DNA of 64,000 bases from Herbiconiux sp. VKM Ac-1786 (GTDB lineage Bacteria; Actinomycetota; Actinomycetes; Actinomycetales; Microbacteriaceae). The stretch lies in contig NZ_JADKSG010000002.1 of assembly GCF_015350805.1 (NCBI RefSeq), positions 1,240,001 through 1,304,000 of the forward strand, read 5' to 3'. The notes beneath the pieces are model-generated. The model saw nothing but the letters and a program-made list of their open reading frames with translations, did no database searches and had not been told where the DNA came from. How positions within the stretch are numbered: the first letter of the stretch is position 1; each line of letters starts with the position of its first letter. Positions 38,569 to 47,206 of this stretch are shown in pieces. A program made the translations under genes and the position numbers.

Positions 38569-40659
38569 ATGGTCACTGCTACGAACGTCGACGCGACCGC
38601 GGTCAACACCATCGCCTGGCTGTCGGATCCCGGGACGACGATCGTGGTACCGGTGTATCAGCGGCAGTACCGGTGGGACATCGGGGGCTGCGAGCAGCTG
38701 CTCGGCGACATCCGCTCCGTGGCCCGGAGCGACGACGGGCAGACGCACTTCATCGGCTCCATCCTCAGCACGGCGAACACCGCTGCGGCCAGTGCCGGCG
38801 ACGACGCCAGCAGCGGCGGCAGCAGCAGCAGCGACGACGCCGCGCTCGTGCTGATCGACGGGCAGCAGCGCATCACCACGCTGATGCTGCTGATCGCCGC
38901 CCTGCACCACACCGTGAAGCACGACGATCCGGCCCTGGCGGCCGAGTTCGAGCGGGTGCTCGTGCGGGAGACGGCGGACCGCGCATCCGGAACCCCGCGC
39001 CTTCGCACCAAGCTGCGGCCGCACCGGGCGTGGGCCGAGGTGTTCGAGAGCGTCGTGCTCGACCGCCGGGAGCCCGGCGAGGAGCTGCGGGAGTCGCGGT
39101 TCGACGACAACTACGCCTTCTTCCGCAGCCAGGTGCGGGCCGAGGAGGTTCCGGCGATCTGGCGTGGGCTGCAGAAGCTCGAGCACGTGGCCATCACCCT
39201 CGGCGCCGAGGCGAACGCGCAGCAGATCTTCGAGAGCCTGAACTCCACGGGCGAGCCGCTGCGCGACCACGAATTGATCCACAACTACGTGCTGATGGGG
39301 CTCTCGCACGCCGAGCAGAGCGAGATCGAGGACGAGTACTGGCTGCCGATCGAGCAGAACACCGGCGAGTCGATCGCGAGCTTCTGGCGGCACTACCTCG
39401 TGATGACGACCGGCCGCGAGGTCGTGGTCGCCGGCGAGCGCGGGGTCTACGACGCGTTCCGGCAGGAGTTCCCGCGGCTCGACCTCGCGACGCTGCGCCG
39501 GCACGCCGCCGAGTGGCGCGAGTACTCGGCGGCCTACCGGGTGCTGCTCGACCCGTCGCAGGAGAGCGACCCGATCGTCGCCGAGCAGCTGCACTGGCTG
39601 ACCACCTTCGGCCGCGGCATGTACCCGCTCGTGATGCGCGCCTACCGCGACCTCGTGCAGGGGCGGCTGGAGGCGGCCGCGTTCGTGGGCCTCTCCGAGA
39701 TGCTTCAGTCGCTTCAGCTGCGCCGCATCGTCGTCGGCCTGACGAACGACCGGCTGGTGGCGCGGCTCTGCCGGGCCCGCGCCGAGGGCCCCGACGACCT
39801 CGTGCGCGCGCTGTCGCGCATCACCCCGTCGGATGAGCGCGTCAAGGTGGGCCTGAAGTACACCGAGCTGCCGCACGCCGCGTACGTGCTCGGCCGCCTC
39901 GCCGGGGTGCCCGCGTCGACCGGGGGCGCCGCGCTCGCCGGGCTCGAGATCGAGCACATCGTGCCCCTCGCCCCCGGCGACAGCTGGAGCGGCGACGGCG
40001 TGCGCGAGTGGGCCGACTACAGCGACGACGAGCAGAACAGCCACCGCGCCCTGGCGGAGACGCTCGGCAACCTGGCCCTGCTCGAGCACGAGCTCGCCGA
40101 GCGCGCCTTCGACCAGTCGTTCCCGGCGAAGCGCCCGCTCTTCGCGCGCTCGGAGGTGCCGCTGACCGAGCGACTGGCGTCGGTGGAGTCGTGGGGCACG
40201 GCGGCGATCGCGGCGCGCACGGTCGAGCTGACAGAGCGCTTCCTCGCCGTCTGGAAGCGTCCCGGCACGGCGCTGATCGACGACGACAACCTCACGCCCG
40301 TGCTCGACGCGGTGCGCCGCCGCGGCTGGCCCCGGGGCTGGGAGCGCGAGTTCGAGTACGTCGAGTACCGCGGCGAGCACTGGGAGGTCTACGACGTCAA
40401 GTACCTCTTCAACCGGGTCTTCAAACGGCTGTGGGCGGATGCGCGGCCGGCGGTCGTCGCATTCAGCGACCGCCGTGGCGGCCCGATCTACGACGCCCGC
40501 GCATGGACCGGGCACTGGGACGAGCTCGACGAGACGCACTTCCTCTACATGGGGTGGGACTCGAAGTACATGCTGACTGCGGTGCAGGGCGTGCTGGAGG
40601 AGGCGGGGATCGCCTCCGAGGTGTTCGTGAAGTACTCCTACTTCGGCGCGGTGATGTAG
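38569..40659 (+). CDS. DUF262/DUF1524 protein, putative GmrSD-like nuclease
   Basis: A 696-residue protein. The N-terminal DUF262 (ParB/GmrS-like) domain shows VPVYQRQYRWDIGGCEQLLGDI, then IDGQQRITTLMLL, the conserved nucleotide-binding core. A long helical middle precedes a DUF1524 HNH-type domain near residues 470-540: LEIEHIVPLAPGDSW and LGNLALLEHEL. In the GmrSD and BrxU group this pair forms a nucleotide-driven nuclease against modified phage DNA. The last ~110 residues (YLFNRVFKRLWADARP, THFLYMGWDSKYML) are an extra domain I do not recognise. No methyltransferase is linked. A Ser/Gly/Asp insert lies at about residues 80-102. Confidence 0.85.
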   Translation: MVTATNVDATAVNTIAWLSDPGTTIVVPVYQRQYRWDIGGCEQLLGDIRSVARSDDGQTHFIGSILSTANTAAASAGDDASSGGSSSSDDAALVLIDGQQRITTLMLLIAALHHTVKHDDPALAAEFERVLVRETADRASGTPRLRTKLRPHRAWAEVFESVVLDRREPGEELRESRFDDNYAFFRSQVRAEEVPAIWRGLQKLEHVAITLGAEANAQQIFESLNSTGEPLRDHELIHNYVLMGLSHAEQSEIEDEYWLPIEQNTGESIASFWRHYLVMTTGREVVVAGERGVYDAFRQEFPRLDLATLRRHAAEWREYSAAYRVLLDPSQESDPIVAEQLHWLTTFGRGMYPLVMRAYRDLVQGRLEAAAFVGLSEMLQSLQLRRIVVGLTNDRLVARLCRARAEGPDDLVRALSRITPSDERVKVGLKYTELPHAAYVLGRLAGVPASTGGAALAGLEIEHIVPLAPGDSWSGDGVREWADYSDDEQNSHRALAETLGNLALLEHELAERAFDQSFPAKRPLFARSEVPLTERLASVESWGTAAIAARTVELTERFLAVWKRPGTALIDDDNLTPVLDAVRRRGWPRGWEREFEYVEYRGEHWEVYDVKYLFNRVFKRLWADARPAVVAFSDRRGGPIYDARAWTGHWDELDETHFLYMGWDSKYMLTAVQGVLEEAGIASEVFVKYSYFGAVM

Positions 40660-40763
40660 GGGCGTCACGGGGTTTGCGGATGCTCTGCCGGGCTTCTCCA
40701 CATGAACGACGGTCAGGATGAGAACAAGTCACCGCCCGATCTCACCCGAACCGGAAGGCCCCC

Positions 40764-41675
40764 GTGAGCAACCTGCAGCGCATCCTGAACCTGGCATCGA
40801 AGGCCCTCGACAAGAAGGGGTCGTCGCACTCCGGCGGGTCGGGCGCCCGCTCGGGCTCGACCGACTGGCGTGACCTCGTGCGCACTGCGGCGGACAAGGT
40901 GACGGGCACGCCGGCGGCACCGGCGGCTCCGGCACCCTCGCCCGCGCCGTCGCACCCCACGCCCGCACCGTCGTACCGCGCTCCCGCGACGCCGGCCGGA
41001 GCGGCGCTCAGCGCCGAGGACCGCGGCGCCATCGCGCGCTACGACTACCTGCTGAAGACCGCCGACCCGGCGCAGCTCGAGCAGGTGCACCGCGAGGCGT
41101 TCGCGCGCCTGACCCCGGCGCAACGCGTCGAGGTCGAGAACCGGCTGCGCGCCGAACTGCCCGCCTATGAGCAGCCGGCGTCGTCGTCGGCCGACGACCT
41201 GGCCCGGGCGGCGACCCGGGGCGAGGCGCACAAGCCGGGCTTCCTGCGCGGGATCTTCGCGAAGGCCGCGCCCGGAGCGGGTCGTGGGACGAGCCAGGGT
41301 GCCAGAACCGGTGCCGGTGCGGCCCTCGGTGCCGCGGGCGCCGGAGCCGTCGCGGGCGCGGGCCTCGGCGTGGCCGGCGGCCTGCTGGCCGCGGTCGCGG
41401 GCGGCGCGATCGTGAGCAGCGTCGCCGCTCCCCTGCTGGAGCAGGCGGCGAGCCTCGGCACCGACTTCGAGGCCCTCAGCGGCGGCCTGGGCGAGTTCGC
41501 CGCCAGCGGCCTCGGCGAGTTCGGCACCGGCGCGGAGGACCTCGCTGCCGGGGCCGGCGACGCCGTCGCGGGCGTCGGCGAGCAGGCCACGGGCTTCGGG
41601 GAGCAGCTGTCGGAGTTCGGCTCGAACTTCGAGATCCCGGGTCTCGGCGGGCTCGGCAACCTGTTCGACCGGTAG
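40764..41675 (+). CDS. hypothetical Ala/Gly-rich protein
   Basis: A 303-residue protein starting with GTG (GGAAGG seven to eight bases upstream). It has three parts: a basic N-terminus (LQRILNLASKALDKKG) with a Pro/Ala linker; a short conserved-looking helical block (ISARYDYLLKTADPAQLEQ-like, residues ~90-135, with HREAFARLTPAQRVEVENRLRAEL); and a C-terminal Gly/Ala-rich hydrophobic stretch (VAGAGLGVAGGLLAAVAGGAIVSSVAAPLL) followed by Gly-rich tail. The hydrophobic stretch could be membrane-inserting, similar to colicin-like or glycine-zipper segments. Actinobacterial homologues are uncharacterised. No partner gene is obvious. Confidence 0.75.
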   Translation: MSNLQRILNLASKALDKKGSSHSGGSGARSGSTDWRDLVRTAADKVTGTPAAPAAPAPSPAPSHPTPAPSYRAPATPAGAALSAEDRGAIARYDYLLKTADPAQLEQVHREAFARLTPAQRVEVENRLRAELPAYEQPASSSADDLARAATRGEAHKPGFLRGIFAKAAPGAGRGTSQGARTGAGAALGAAGAGAVAGAGLGVAGGLLAAVAGGAIVSSVAAPLLEQAASLGTDFEALSGGLGEFAASGLGEFGTGAEDLAAGAGDAVAGVGEQATGFGEQLSEFGSNFEIPGLGGLGNLFDR

Positions 41676-41744
41676 TCGGCGCGCGAACCGCAAAGAGTCC
41701 TGAAAGCTGCCCGCCGGCGCCGACGGGTGCGGTTGGCTGGATCG

Positions 41745-42332
41745 ATGGCACACCTCAGCAGGCCCACCCGCACGATCACCATCACCACGGGGCTCGCCGC
41801 CACCGGGCTCGCCGTCGCGCTCCTCGCCGGCTGCACGGCCGGCGGCCCGGACGCGGCGGCGCCGAGCTCCGCCGCCCCGGGCACGACGACGGCCACGTCC
41901 ACCGCGGCGCCCACGCCGACGCCGACGGCCCGCGCGCTCTCGGCGACCGACCCGACCGCGCCCTTCGACGGGGACGAGGCGGCGCGCTGGTTCGACGGCG
42001 TCGCCGAGGAGGTCACCACGCAGCTCGGCCTCGATTCCACGCCGCCCGGGATGACCGTGCACCTCGACGCGGAGACCAGCCAGAACCACCTCGTCACCCT
42101 GAAGAGCCTCGCCGCCGGCGACTACTCCTACCACCTCGCCTGCCGCGGTGGCGGGTCGCTCGAACTCGCGATCACGAGCGGCGGCACGACCTCGCCCGTG
42201 ATCGAGGGCCCCTGCACGGGCGAGCTCACCTCGGGCGACTTCACGGCGGCCGAGGGCGGCACCGAGTTCCGCTTCACCGCCACCGGCGACCCGATCGACG
42301 TCGCACTGCACTACACCCCGGCAGTCCCCTGA
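41745..42332 (+). CDS. putative lipoprotein
   Basis: A 195-residue exported protein with a signal peptide ending in the lipobox LLAGCTAG (Cys near residue 30), then an Ala/Thr/Pro linker of about 35 residues and a folded C-terminal domain (VHLDAETSQNHLVTLKSL; YSYHLACRGGGSLELAI and a paired Cys in IEGPCTG). The two cysteines may form a disulphide outside the cell. Function unknown. TTGGCT lies six bases before the ATG. Confidence 0.8.
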   Translation: MAHLSRPTRTITITTGLAATGLAVALLAGCTAGGPDAAAPSSAAPGTTTATSTAAPTPTPTARALSATDPTAPFDGDEAARWFDGVAEEVTTQLGLDSTPPGMTVHLDAETSQNHLVTLKSLAAGDYSYHLACRGGGSLELAITSGGTTSPVIEGPCTGELTSGDFTAAEGGTEFRFTATGDPIDVALHYTPAVP

Positions 42333-42366
42333 CCGCCGACGCGACGGGCCGGCGAGCCGCGCCGCC

Positions 42367-42372
42367 TAGGAT
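42367..42372 (+). promoter_or_regulatory. -10-like hexamer of the carboxypeptidase gene
   Basis: TAGGAT exactly six bases before the ATG at 42379. Confidence 0.5.
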
Positions 42373-42378
42373 CGACTG

Positions 42379-43362
42379 ATGCGATCCGTGCGTTCTGTGA
42401 CCCTCGGAGCAGCGATGCTGGTCGGCCTGACCGTCCTCAGCGGATGCACGCCCGAGCCCGCCCCATCGGCCGCCCCGGCGACGACGACCGCACCCGCCGG
42501 CGCAACCACCCCCACGGCCGAGCCGACGGCACCGCCGACGACTCCTGCGCCCCTCGCCGTCGATCCGGCCGCCCTCGTCTGGCCCGCGGAGGGCCAGGGC
42601 GCCGTGGGTCTCGCAGCTGCCGACGGCACGGTGCAGGTGCTCGGCCAGAGCCCGAACGCCGCCACGACGCCGGTGCCGATCGCGAGCATCACGAAGGTCG
42701 TCACGGCCCTCGTGGTGCTGGACGCGCATCCGCTCGTCGACGCCGCCGACCCCGGGCCCACGATCACGCTCGGCCAGGCCGACCTCGACATCACCGCCGC
42801 GGTGGAGGCCGAGCAGCAGTTCACCGAGTCGATGGCCGACGGCCAGCAGGTCAGCCTGCGGGACGCTCTCGCGATCACGCTGCTGACGAGCGCCAACAAC
42901 TACGCCGAGTCGGCGGCGAGGTGGGCCTACGGGTCGCAGGAGGCGTTCCTGGCGGCGGCGCGGGAGTGGCTCGACGGGCAGGGACTCACGAGCACCACGC
43001 TCGCCGACGCGAGCGGACTGAACCCGGGGAGCGCTTCGACCCCGGCCGAGCTGCTCCGGGTGGCGGCGCTCGCGCACGCCGATCCGGCCCTCGCCGCCAT
43101 CGCCGGCACGGCCTCGTTGGAGCAGGCCGACCTGGGCACGATCGTGAACCAGAACGTGCTGCTGGGCGAGAACGGGGTGGACGGCCTGAAGACGGGCTCG
43201 ACGAGCTACGCCGGCTTCACCCTGCTCACCTCGGCGCAGCGCACGATCGGCGCGACGCCGGTCACGCTGGTGGCGGTGGTGCTGGGCACCCCGTCGCTCG
43301 ACGCCCGCTTCGCGGACACCCGGGCACTGCTCGCGAGCACCGAGGCGGCGCTGGCTCCGTAG
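42379..43362 (+). CDS. D-alanyl-D-alanine carboxypeptidase (PBP5-like) lipoprotein
   Basis: A 327-residue low-molecular-weight penicillin-binding protein. Signal peptide with lipobox LSGC (Cys23), a Thr/Pro/Ala linker, then the S11 peptidase fold: SxxK at 103-106 (SITK), SxN at 171-173 (SAN) and KTG at 271-273. It trims the terminal D-Ala from peptidoglycan stem peptides at the outer face of the membrane. It lacks the C-terminal PBP5 domain and amphipathic anchor, replaced here by the lipid anchor. Confidence 0.9.
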   Translation: MRSVRSVTLGAAMLVGLTVLSGCTPEPAPSAAPATTTAPAGATTPTAEPTAPPTTPAPLAVDPAALVWPAEGQGAVGLAAADGTVQVLGQSPNAATTPVPIASITKVVTALVVLDAHPLVDAADPGPTITLGQADLDITAAVEAEQQFTESMADGQQVSLRDALAITLLTSANNYAESAARWAYGSQEAFLAAAREWLDGQGLTSTTLADASGLNPGSASTPAELLRVAALAHADPALAAIAGTASLEQADLGTIVNQNVLLGENGVDGLKTGSTSYAGFTLLTSAQRTIGATPVTLVAVVLGTPSLDARFADTRALLASTEAALAP

Positions 43363-43392
43363 CCGCAGGCGGCTGCAACGGGGAGCGGGTGG

Positions 43393-43854
43393 CTACAGCG
43401 CAGGGCCCATCAGCACCGCGAACATCGCGAAGGCGCCGCCCACGATGAAGAGCATCGTGCCGAGCTGCATCGTGCGGGTCTTGTTGCGATCGGCCGTCGG
43501 CACGTCGACCTCGAGGATCGGGCATCCCGACCAGCCGATCAGGCCGATGCTGAGCACGACGAGGAACGACCCGACCCACCAGAGCACGCCTTCGCTGGGG
43601 TTCAGCATGCTGGGGCGCCAACCGGCCGAGAGCAGGAGGCCGAGCATGACCGCGGTCGCGCCGACCGCGACCCCGAACCAGACGGTGCCGGTGCGCATGA
43701 TGCGCTGCACGTTCTGCTCGGGCGACATCAGTTCGTGCAGCGCCGGGGCGACCGCGATGGGCGCGGCACCCGTGGCGGGCGAGCCGGAGCCGGTGCCCTC
43801 GGGTGCGCTTCCCTCGCCGCCGGAGCGGCTCGACATGATCTCGGTGCGAGTCAT
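43393..43854 (-). CDS. hypothetical membrane protein, three helices
   Basis: A 153-residue protein. After a polar, disordered N-terminus (to about residue 50) come three membrane segments: TVWFGVAVGATAVMLGLLLSA, VLWWVGSFLVVLSIGLIGW and LGTMLFIVGGAFAMFAVLMG. No catalytic motif. GAAGGAG precedes ATG 43854. It lies 24 bp downstream of the Pr6Pr gene on the same strand and is probably cotranscribed with it. Function unknown. Confidence 0.75.
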   Translation of the reverse strand: MTRTEIMSSRSGGEGSAPEGTGSGSPATGAAPIAVAPALHELMSPEQNVQRIMRTGTVWFGVAVGATAVMLGLLLSAGWRPSMLNPSEGVLWWVGSFLVVLSIGLIGWSGCPILEVDVPTADRNKTRTMQLGTMLFIVGGAFAMFAVLMGPAL

Positions 43855-43878
43855 CACTTCTCCTTCATCCACTATTTA

Positions 43879-44586
43879 CTATGCGACAACTTCCCGGGGG
43901 CCGCCATTCTTCCGAACCCGTCTCCGCGACCACAGCACGGCGAGCGCGCCGAGGCCCACGAGGAAGCCCGTCAGGCCGACGACGTAGGCGATCACGCTCC
44001 CCCACCCGCCCGTCGCCGGGTCGAGGAAGGGGTACGGGTAGATCACTCCCCCGCTCGCGGCGGCCCTGATGAAGGTGTACACCGCCCAGGCCACGGGGTA
44101 CACCGGCACGAGCCAGAGCGAGCGCCACGGCAGCGCCGGCCGGCCCGGGGTGAGCAGCCAGTCGAGCACCAGGACGATCGGCACCCAGACGTGCACGATC
44201 TCGTTCGGCCAGGACAGGCCCTGGAATCCCTCCCGCGGGATGCCGCGGAGCAGCAGGTTGTAGACGAGCCCGGTGACGATGGCGTAACTGAGGGTCGCCA
44301 TGCGCACCGTGGTGAAGAGCTGCGTGTCGCGGGTGAGCCGCAGGGCGAGCATCCCGCCCACGACGAGCACGACGATGTTCATCAGGCTGGTCTGGATCGT
44401 GAAGTAGCTGAAGTACTCCCACGGGTCGAAGGCGTCGTTGGCGACGCGGTCGCCGATCTGGATGCCGATGGTGACCGCGAGGCCGAGGCCCACGACGAGA
44501 CGGATGACGCCGGCTGCGCGGCGGGCGGGAAGAAGAGTGCTGCTCACCCTGGTCATTCGGTGCGCCTCGCCCGTGGGACTGCTCAT
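43879..44586 (-). CDS. Pr6Pr family membrane protein
   Basis: A 235-residue protein with six membrane helices and the family core YFSYFTIQTSLMNIVVLVV, LVYNLLLRGI, VLDWLLTPGRPALPW and GGVIYPYPFLDPATGGWG. The family belongs to the rhomboid/FAR-17a-like membrane proteins (androgen-induced-gene-like) with no proven bacterial function. ATG 44586 has TACGAT exactly six bases upstream. Divergent from the two-component system; a link is possible but unproven. Confidence 0.87.
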   Translation of the reverse strand: MSSPTGEAHRMTRVSSTLLPARRAAGVIRLVVGLGLAVTIGIQIGDRVANDAFDPWEYFSYFTIQTSLMNIVVLVVGGMLALRLTRDTQLFTTVRMATLSYAIVTGLVYNLLLRGIPREGFQGLSWPNEIVHVWVPIVLVLDWLLTPGRPALPWRSLWLVPVYPVAWAVYTFIRAAASGGVIYPYPFLDPATGGWGSVIAYVVGLTGFLVGLGALAVLWSRRRVRKNGGPREVVA

Positions 44587-44592
44587 GGAGCG

Positions 44593-44598
44593 ATCGTA
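44593..44598 (-). promoter_or_regulatory. -10-like hexamer of the Pr6Pr gene
   Basis: TACGAT on the minus strand, exactly six bases before the start at 44586. Confidence 0.5.
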
Positions 44599-44662
44599 GG
44601 GCCGGAGCGCCCCCGCCGCCGGGATACTCCCCCGGGAGGACGCGCGCCGTTCGGCCCGCGGC

Positions 44663-44668
44663 TACGAT
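44663..44668 (+). promoter_or_regulatory. -10-like hexamer of the two-component operon
   Basis: TACGAT exactly six bases before the ATG at 44675, mirroring the same hexamer on the other strand 65 bp away. Confidence 0.5.
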
Positions 44669-44674
44669 CGGGCC

Positions 44675-45904
44675 ATGACCGAGCCGGACCGCGCGAGCGA
44701 GTGGGAGCCGCGGTTCCGCTTCTCGGGCCGGGCCGCGCTCTGGCTGCCCGTGATCGTGTCGTTCGTGGTGCAGGTGCCCGCCACCGTCTGGCTCGCTCGC
44801 CTCGGCCGGGCGTTCGAGGGCTCGCTCGGCGACGAGCCGTGGCTCCTCGCCGCGCGACTCGGGCTCGCGGTCGCCGGGCCGGTGGCGCTGGTGTTCGCGC
44901 GGCGCTTCCCGGGGCCGGTCGTGGCGGTGGTCGCGGCGGCCGCCGGGGCGTACACGATGGTGGTGGCGGGCGGGGCGGCTCCCCCGTACGTGGCGCTGGC
45001 CTTCGCGATCGTCGGCGCCGTGGTGCGCGGGGCGCGGCGCTGGGCGATCGCGTCGGTCGCCGGGGCGTGGCTCCTGACGATCGGGCTGGGGCTCGTCGTC
45101 GGGGTGGCCTGGCAGCCGGCACCGGTGACGGCGGCGACGCTGGCGCTGGTGCTGCTCGTGGTGGTGGGCGAGAGCATCCGCAGCCGGCGGGCCCGCTACG
45201 ACGAGCTGCGGCGGCGGGCGGCGGAGCGGCGGCTCGGCGCCGCCCAGGCCGAGCGGGTGCGGATCGCGCGGGAGCTGCACGACGTGCTCGCCCACTCGCT
45301 CAGCCAGATCAACGTGCAGGCCGGGGTGGGGCTGCACCTGATCGACCGCGACCCCGAGCAGGGGCGGGCGGCCCTCGCGAACATCAAGGCGGCGTCGAAG
45401 ACCGCGCTCGACGAGGTGCGCTCGGTGCTCGGCGTGCTGCGCGACGAGGCGGCGGGGGCCGCGCCGCTCGTTCCGGAGCCGGGGCTCGCGCAGCTGCCGG
45501 CGCTCGTCGACGGGGTGCGGGACCAGGGGGTCGCGGTGGCGCTCGAGCTGCGCGTTCCCGAGGGTGCCGAGCCCGCGCGGGCGGTGCAGCTCGCGGCCTA
45601 CCGGATCGTGCAGGAGTCGCTGACGAACGTGCTGCGGCACTCCGGGGGTGCGGCGGCGCGGGTGGCCGTGGGGGTCGAGGGGCGGATGCTCGTGCTGACG
45701 ATCGACGACGACGGGAGTGCGCCCACGACTCCCCCGCAGGGTCGTGGCGCCGGCGGTGGACGCGGTCTCGAGGGCATGCGCGAGCGGGCCGAGCTGCTCG
45801 GGGGCCGCTTCGGGGCGGGGCCGCGGACGGGCGGCGGATTCGGTGTGCGGGCCGAGCTGCCGCTCGCGCCGGTCGCGCGGGCGGGCGCGGAGGCGTCCGG
45901 ATGA
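44675..45904 (+). CDS. sensor histidine kinase, NarL-type (HisKA_3)
   Basis: A 409-residue kinase. Residues 20-165 hold about five membrane helices with no large outside domain, suggesting sensing within the membrane. The HisKA_3 dimerisation helix carries the phospho-acceptor His202 (ARELHDVLAHSLSQINVQAG) and the ATPase domain follows (IVQESLTNVLRHSGG as N box; GRGLEGMRERAELLGG as G box). It phosphorylates the response regulator encoded next, whose ATG overlaps its stop. The output stimulus is unknown. Confidence 0.92.
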   Translation: MTEPDRASEWEPRFRFSGRAALWLPVIVSFVVQVPATVWLARLGRAFEGSLGDEPWLLAARLGLAVAGPVALVFARRFPGPVVAVVAAAAGAYTMVVAGGAAPPYVALAFAIVGAVVRGARRWAIASVAGAWLLTIGLGLVVGVAWQPAPVTAATLALVLLVVVGESIRSRRARYDELRRRAAERRLGAAQAERVRIARELHDVLAHSLSQINVQAGVGLHLIDRDPEQGRAALANIKAASKTALDEVRSVLGVLRDEAAGAAPLVPEPGLAQLPALVDGVRDQGVAVALELRVPEGAEPARAVQLAAYRIVQESLTNVLRHSGGAAARVAVGVEGRMLVLTIDDDGSAPTTPPQGRGAGGGRGLEGMRERAELLGGRFGAGPRTGGGFGVRAELPLAPVARAGAEASG

Positions 45905-46593
45905 TCCGGGTGGTGGTGGCGGACGATCAGCAGCTGATCCGCGCCGGGTTCGCCGCGCTGCTCGGCGCCGAGGACGACATCGACGTGGTCGGCGCGGCCG
46001 GCTCGGGCGAGGAGGTGCTGCGGGTCGTGCGGGCGACTCGGCCCGACGTGGTGCTGATGGACATCCGGATGCCCGACGGCGACGGCCTCTGGGCCACCGA
46101 GCAGATCAGCGCCGACGCCGCCCTGGCCGCGACGCGCGTCGTCGTCGTGACGACGTTCGAGCTCGACGAGTACGTCGAGCGGGCGATCCGCGCCGGCGCG
46201 AGCGGCTTCCTCGTGAAGGACACGGAGCCGGTCGAGCTGATCCGCGCCGTGCGGGTGGTCGCGGGTGGCGACGCGCTGCTCAGCCCGGGGGTGACGAAGC
46301 GGCTGCTCGAGCGGGTGGCGGCCGGGCGGCGCACGACGGCCGGGCGTCCGGCAGCGGCCGACACGCGGATGCTCGACCCGCTCACCGCCCGCGAGCGCGA
46401 GGTGCTGGCGCTCGTCGGCGAGGGGCTGACGAACGAGGAGATCGCGCGGCGGCTCGTGCTGAGCCCGCTGACCGCCAAGACGCACGTGTCGCGCATCCTG
46501 ACCAAGCTCGGCGCGCGGGACCGGGTGCAGCTGGTGATCGTCGCCTACGAGGCTGGGCTCGCGGCGCCCCGGCACGTACTCCCCGGGGAGTAG
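45901..46593 (+). CDS. NarL/LuxR-type response regulator
   Basis: A 230-residue regulator. The receiver domain has the acidic pair ADD (residues 7-9), phospho-acceptor Asp54 (VLMDIRMP) and conserved Lys in FLVKDTEP; the C-terminal LuxR HTH reads LTAREREVLALVGEGLTNEEIARRLVLSPLTAKTHVSRI. Its ATG overlaps the kinase stop. Likely targets include the small SHOCT-like membrane gene directly downstream and perhaps the divergent Pr6Pr gene; this is inferred from position. Confidence 0.93.
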   Translation: MIRVVVADDQQLIRAGFAALLGAEDDIDVVGAAGSGEEVLRVVRATRPDVVLMDIRMPDGDGLWATEQISADAALAATRVVVVTTFELDEYVERAIRAGASGFLVKDTEPVELIRAVRVVAGGDALLSPGVTKRLLERVAAGRRTTAGRPAAADTRMLDPLTAREREVLALVGEGLTNEEIARRLVLSPLTAKTHVSRILTKLGARDRVQLVIVAYEAGLAAPRHVLPGE

Positions 46594-46723
46594 TCGCCGC
46601 TCGTCCCGCGGGAGCAGGGGCGGCTGCGGAGTGCCTCCGACCGGCGGATTCGGCCGCCGGCCCGGCTCGCGAAGCTGGACACAGGCGCCGATCGACGCCG
46701 CTCGTGTCTCGGAAGGACAGCTC

Positions 46724-47068
46724 ATGCTCACCGCACTCGTCACCACCCCGGCCCTCGCCGCCGTCACCGCCTTCGGGCCCGACTCGGGCTTCGGGCCGCA
46801 CTACGGCTGGGGCGGCGGGCCGGGGTGGCTCGTCGTGCTCATCCCCCTGTTCTGGATCGCGCTGTTCGCGGTGCTCTTCGCCACGGTCGGGCGGCGCTGG
46901 CGGCGCCGCGCCTGGGAGGCCAGGGCCGCCGGAGGCGCGCCCGGACGCCGCGCCGAGACGGTGCTCGCCGAGCGGTTCGCGCAGGGCGACATCGACGAGG
47001 TGGAGTACCGGGCGCGGCTCGAGGTGCTGCGGGCGAACAATCCGGTCGCGCAGTACCCCGGGCGCTGA
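46724..47068 (+). CDS. small membrane protein with SHOCT-like C-terminus
   Basis: A 114-residue protein. Two hydrophobic segments (TALVTTPALAAVTAFG and WLVVLIPLFWIALFAVLFATV) are followed by a basic stretch (GRRWRRRAWEAR) and a C-terminal SHOCT-like motif AETVLAERFAQGDIDEVEYRARLEVL. ATG 46724 has GGAAGGA at a good distance. It follows the two-component system on the same strand, so it may be its target. SHOCT motifs are thought to mediate oligomerisation. Confidence 0.8.
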   Translation: MLTALVTTPALAAVTAFGPDSGFGPHYGWGGGPGWLVVLIPLFWIALFAVLFATVGRRWRRRAWEARAAGGAPGRRAETVLAERFAQGDIDEVEYRARLEVLRANNPVAQYPGR

Positions 47069-47206
47069 ACGGGGCGGCCCTCGCCGGGCGGCGAACGGGG
47101 GCCGCCGTCGGCGGGCGGCGTCGCGTTCCGGTCAGTTCTCGTGCCGAAACCGCCGTCTGCGGGCGGAGGGGGCACCGGGCATCCGCTCGACCGGCACACT
47201 GGGCGC

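Noticed and set aside
43735-45900. Upstream extension of the response-regulator frame over 2 kb
   Set aside because: High-GC open frame running antisense to or out of frame with the Pr6Pr and kinase genes; the real start is ATG 45901 overlapping the kinase stop.
47141-47206. Longer N-terminus for the HD protein starting at 47141
   Set aside because: Gly/Pro-rich, out of keeping with the family, and the -10-like hexamer with six-base spacing marks ATG 47207.
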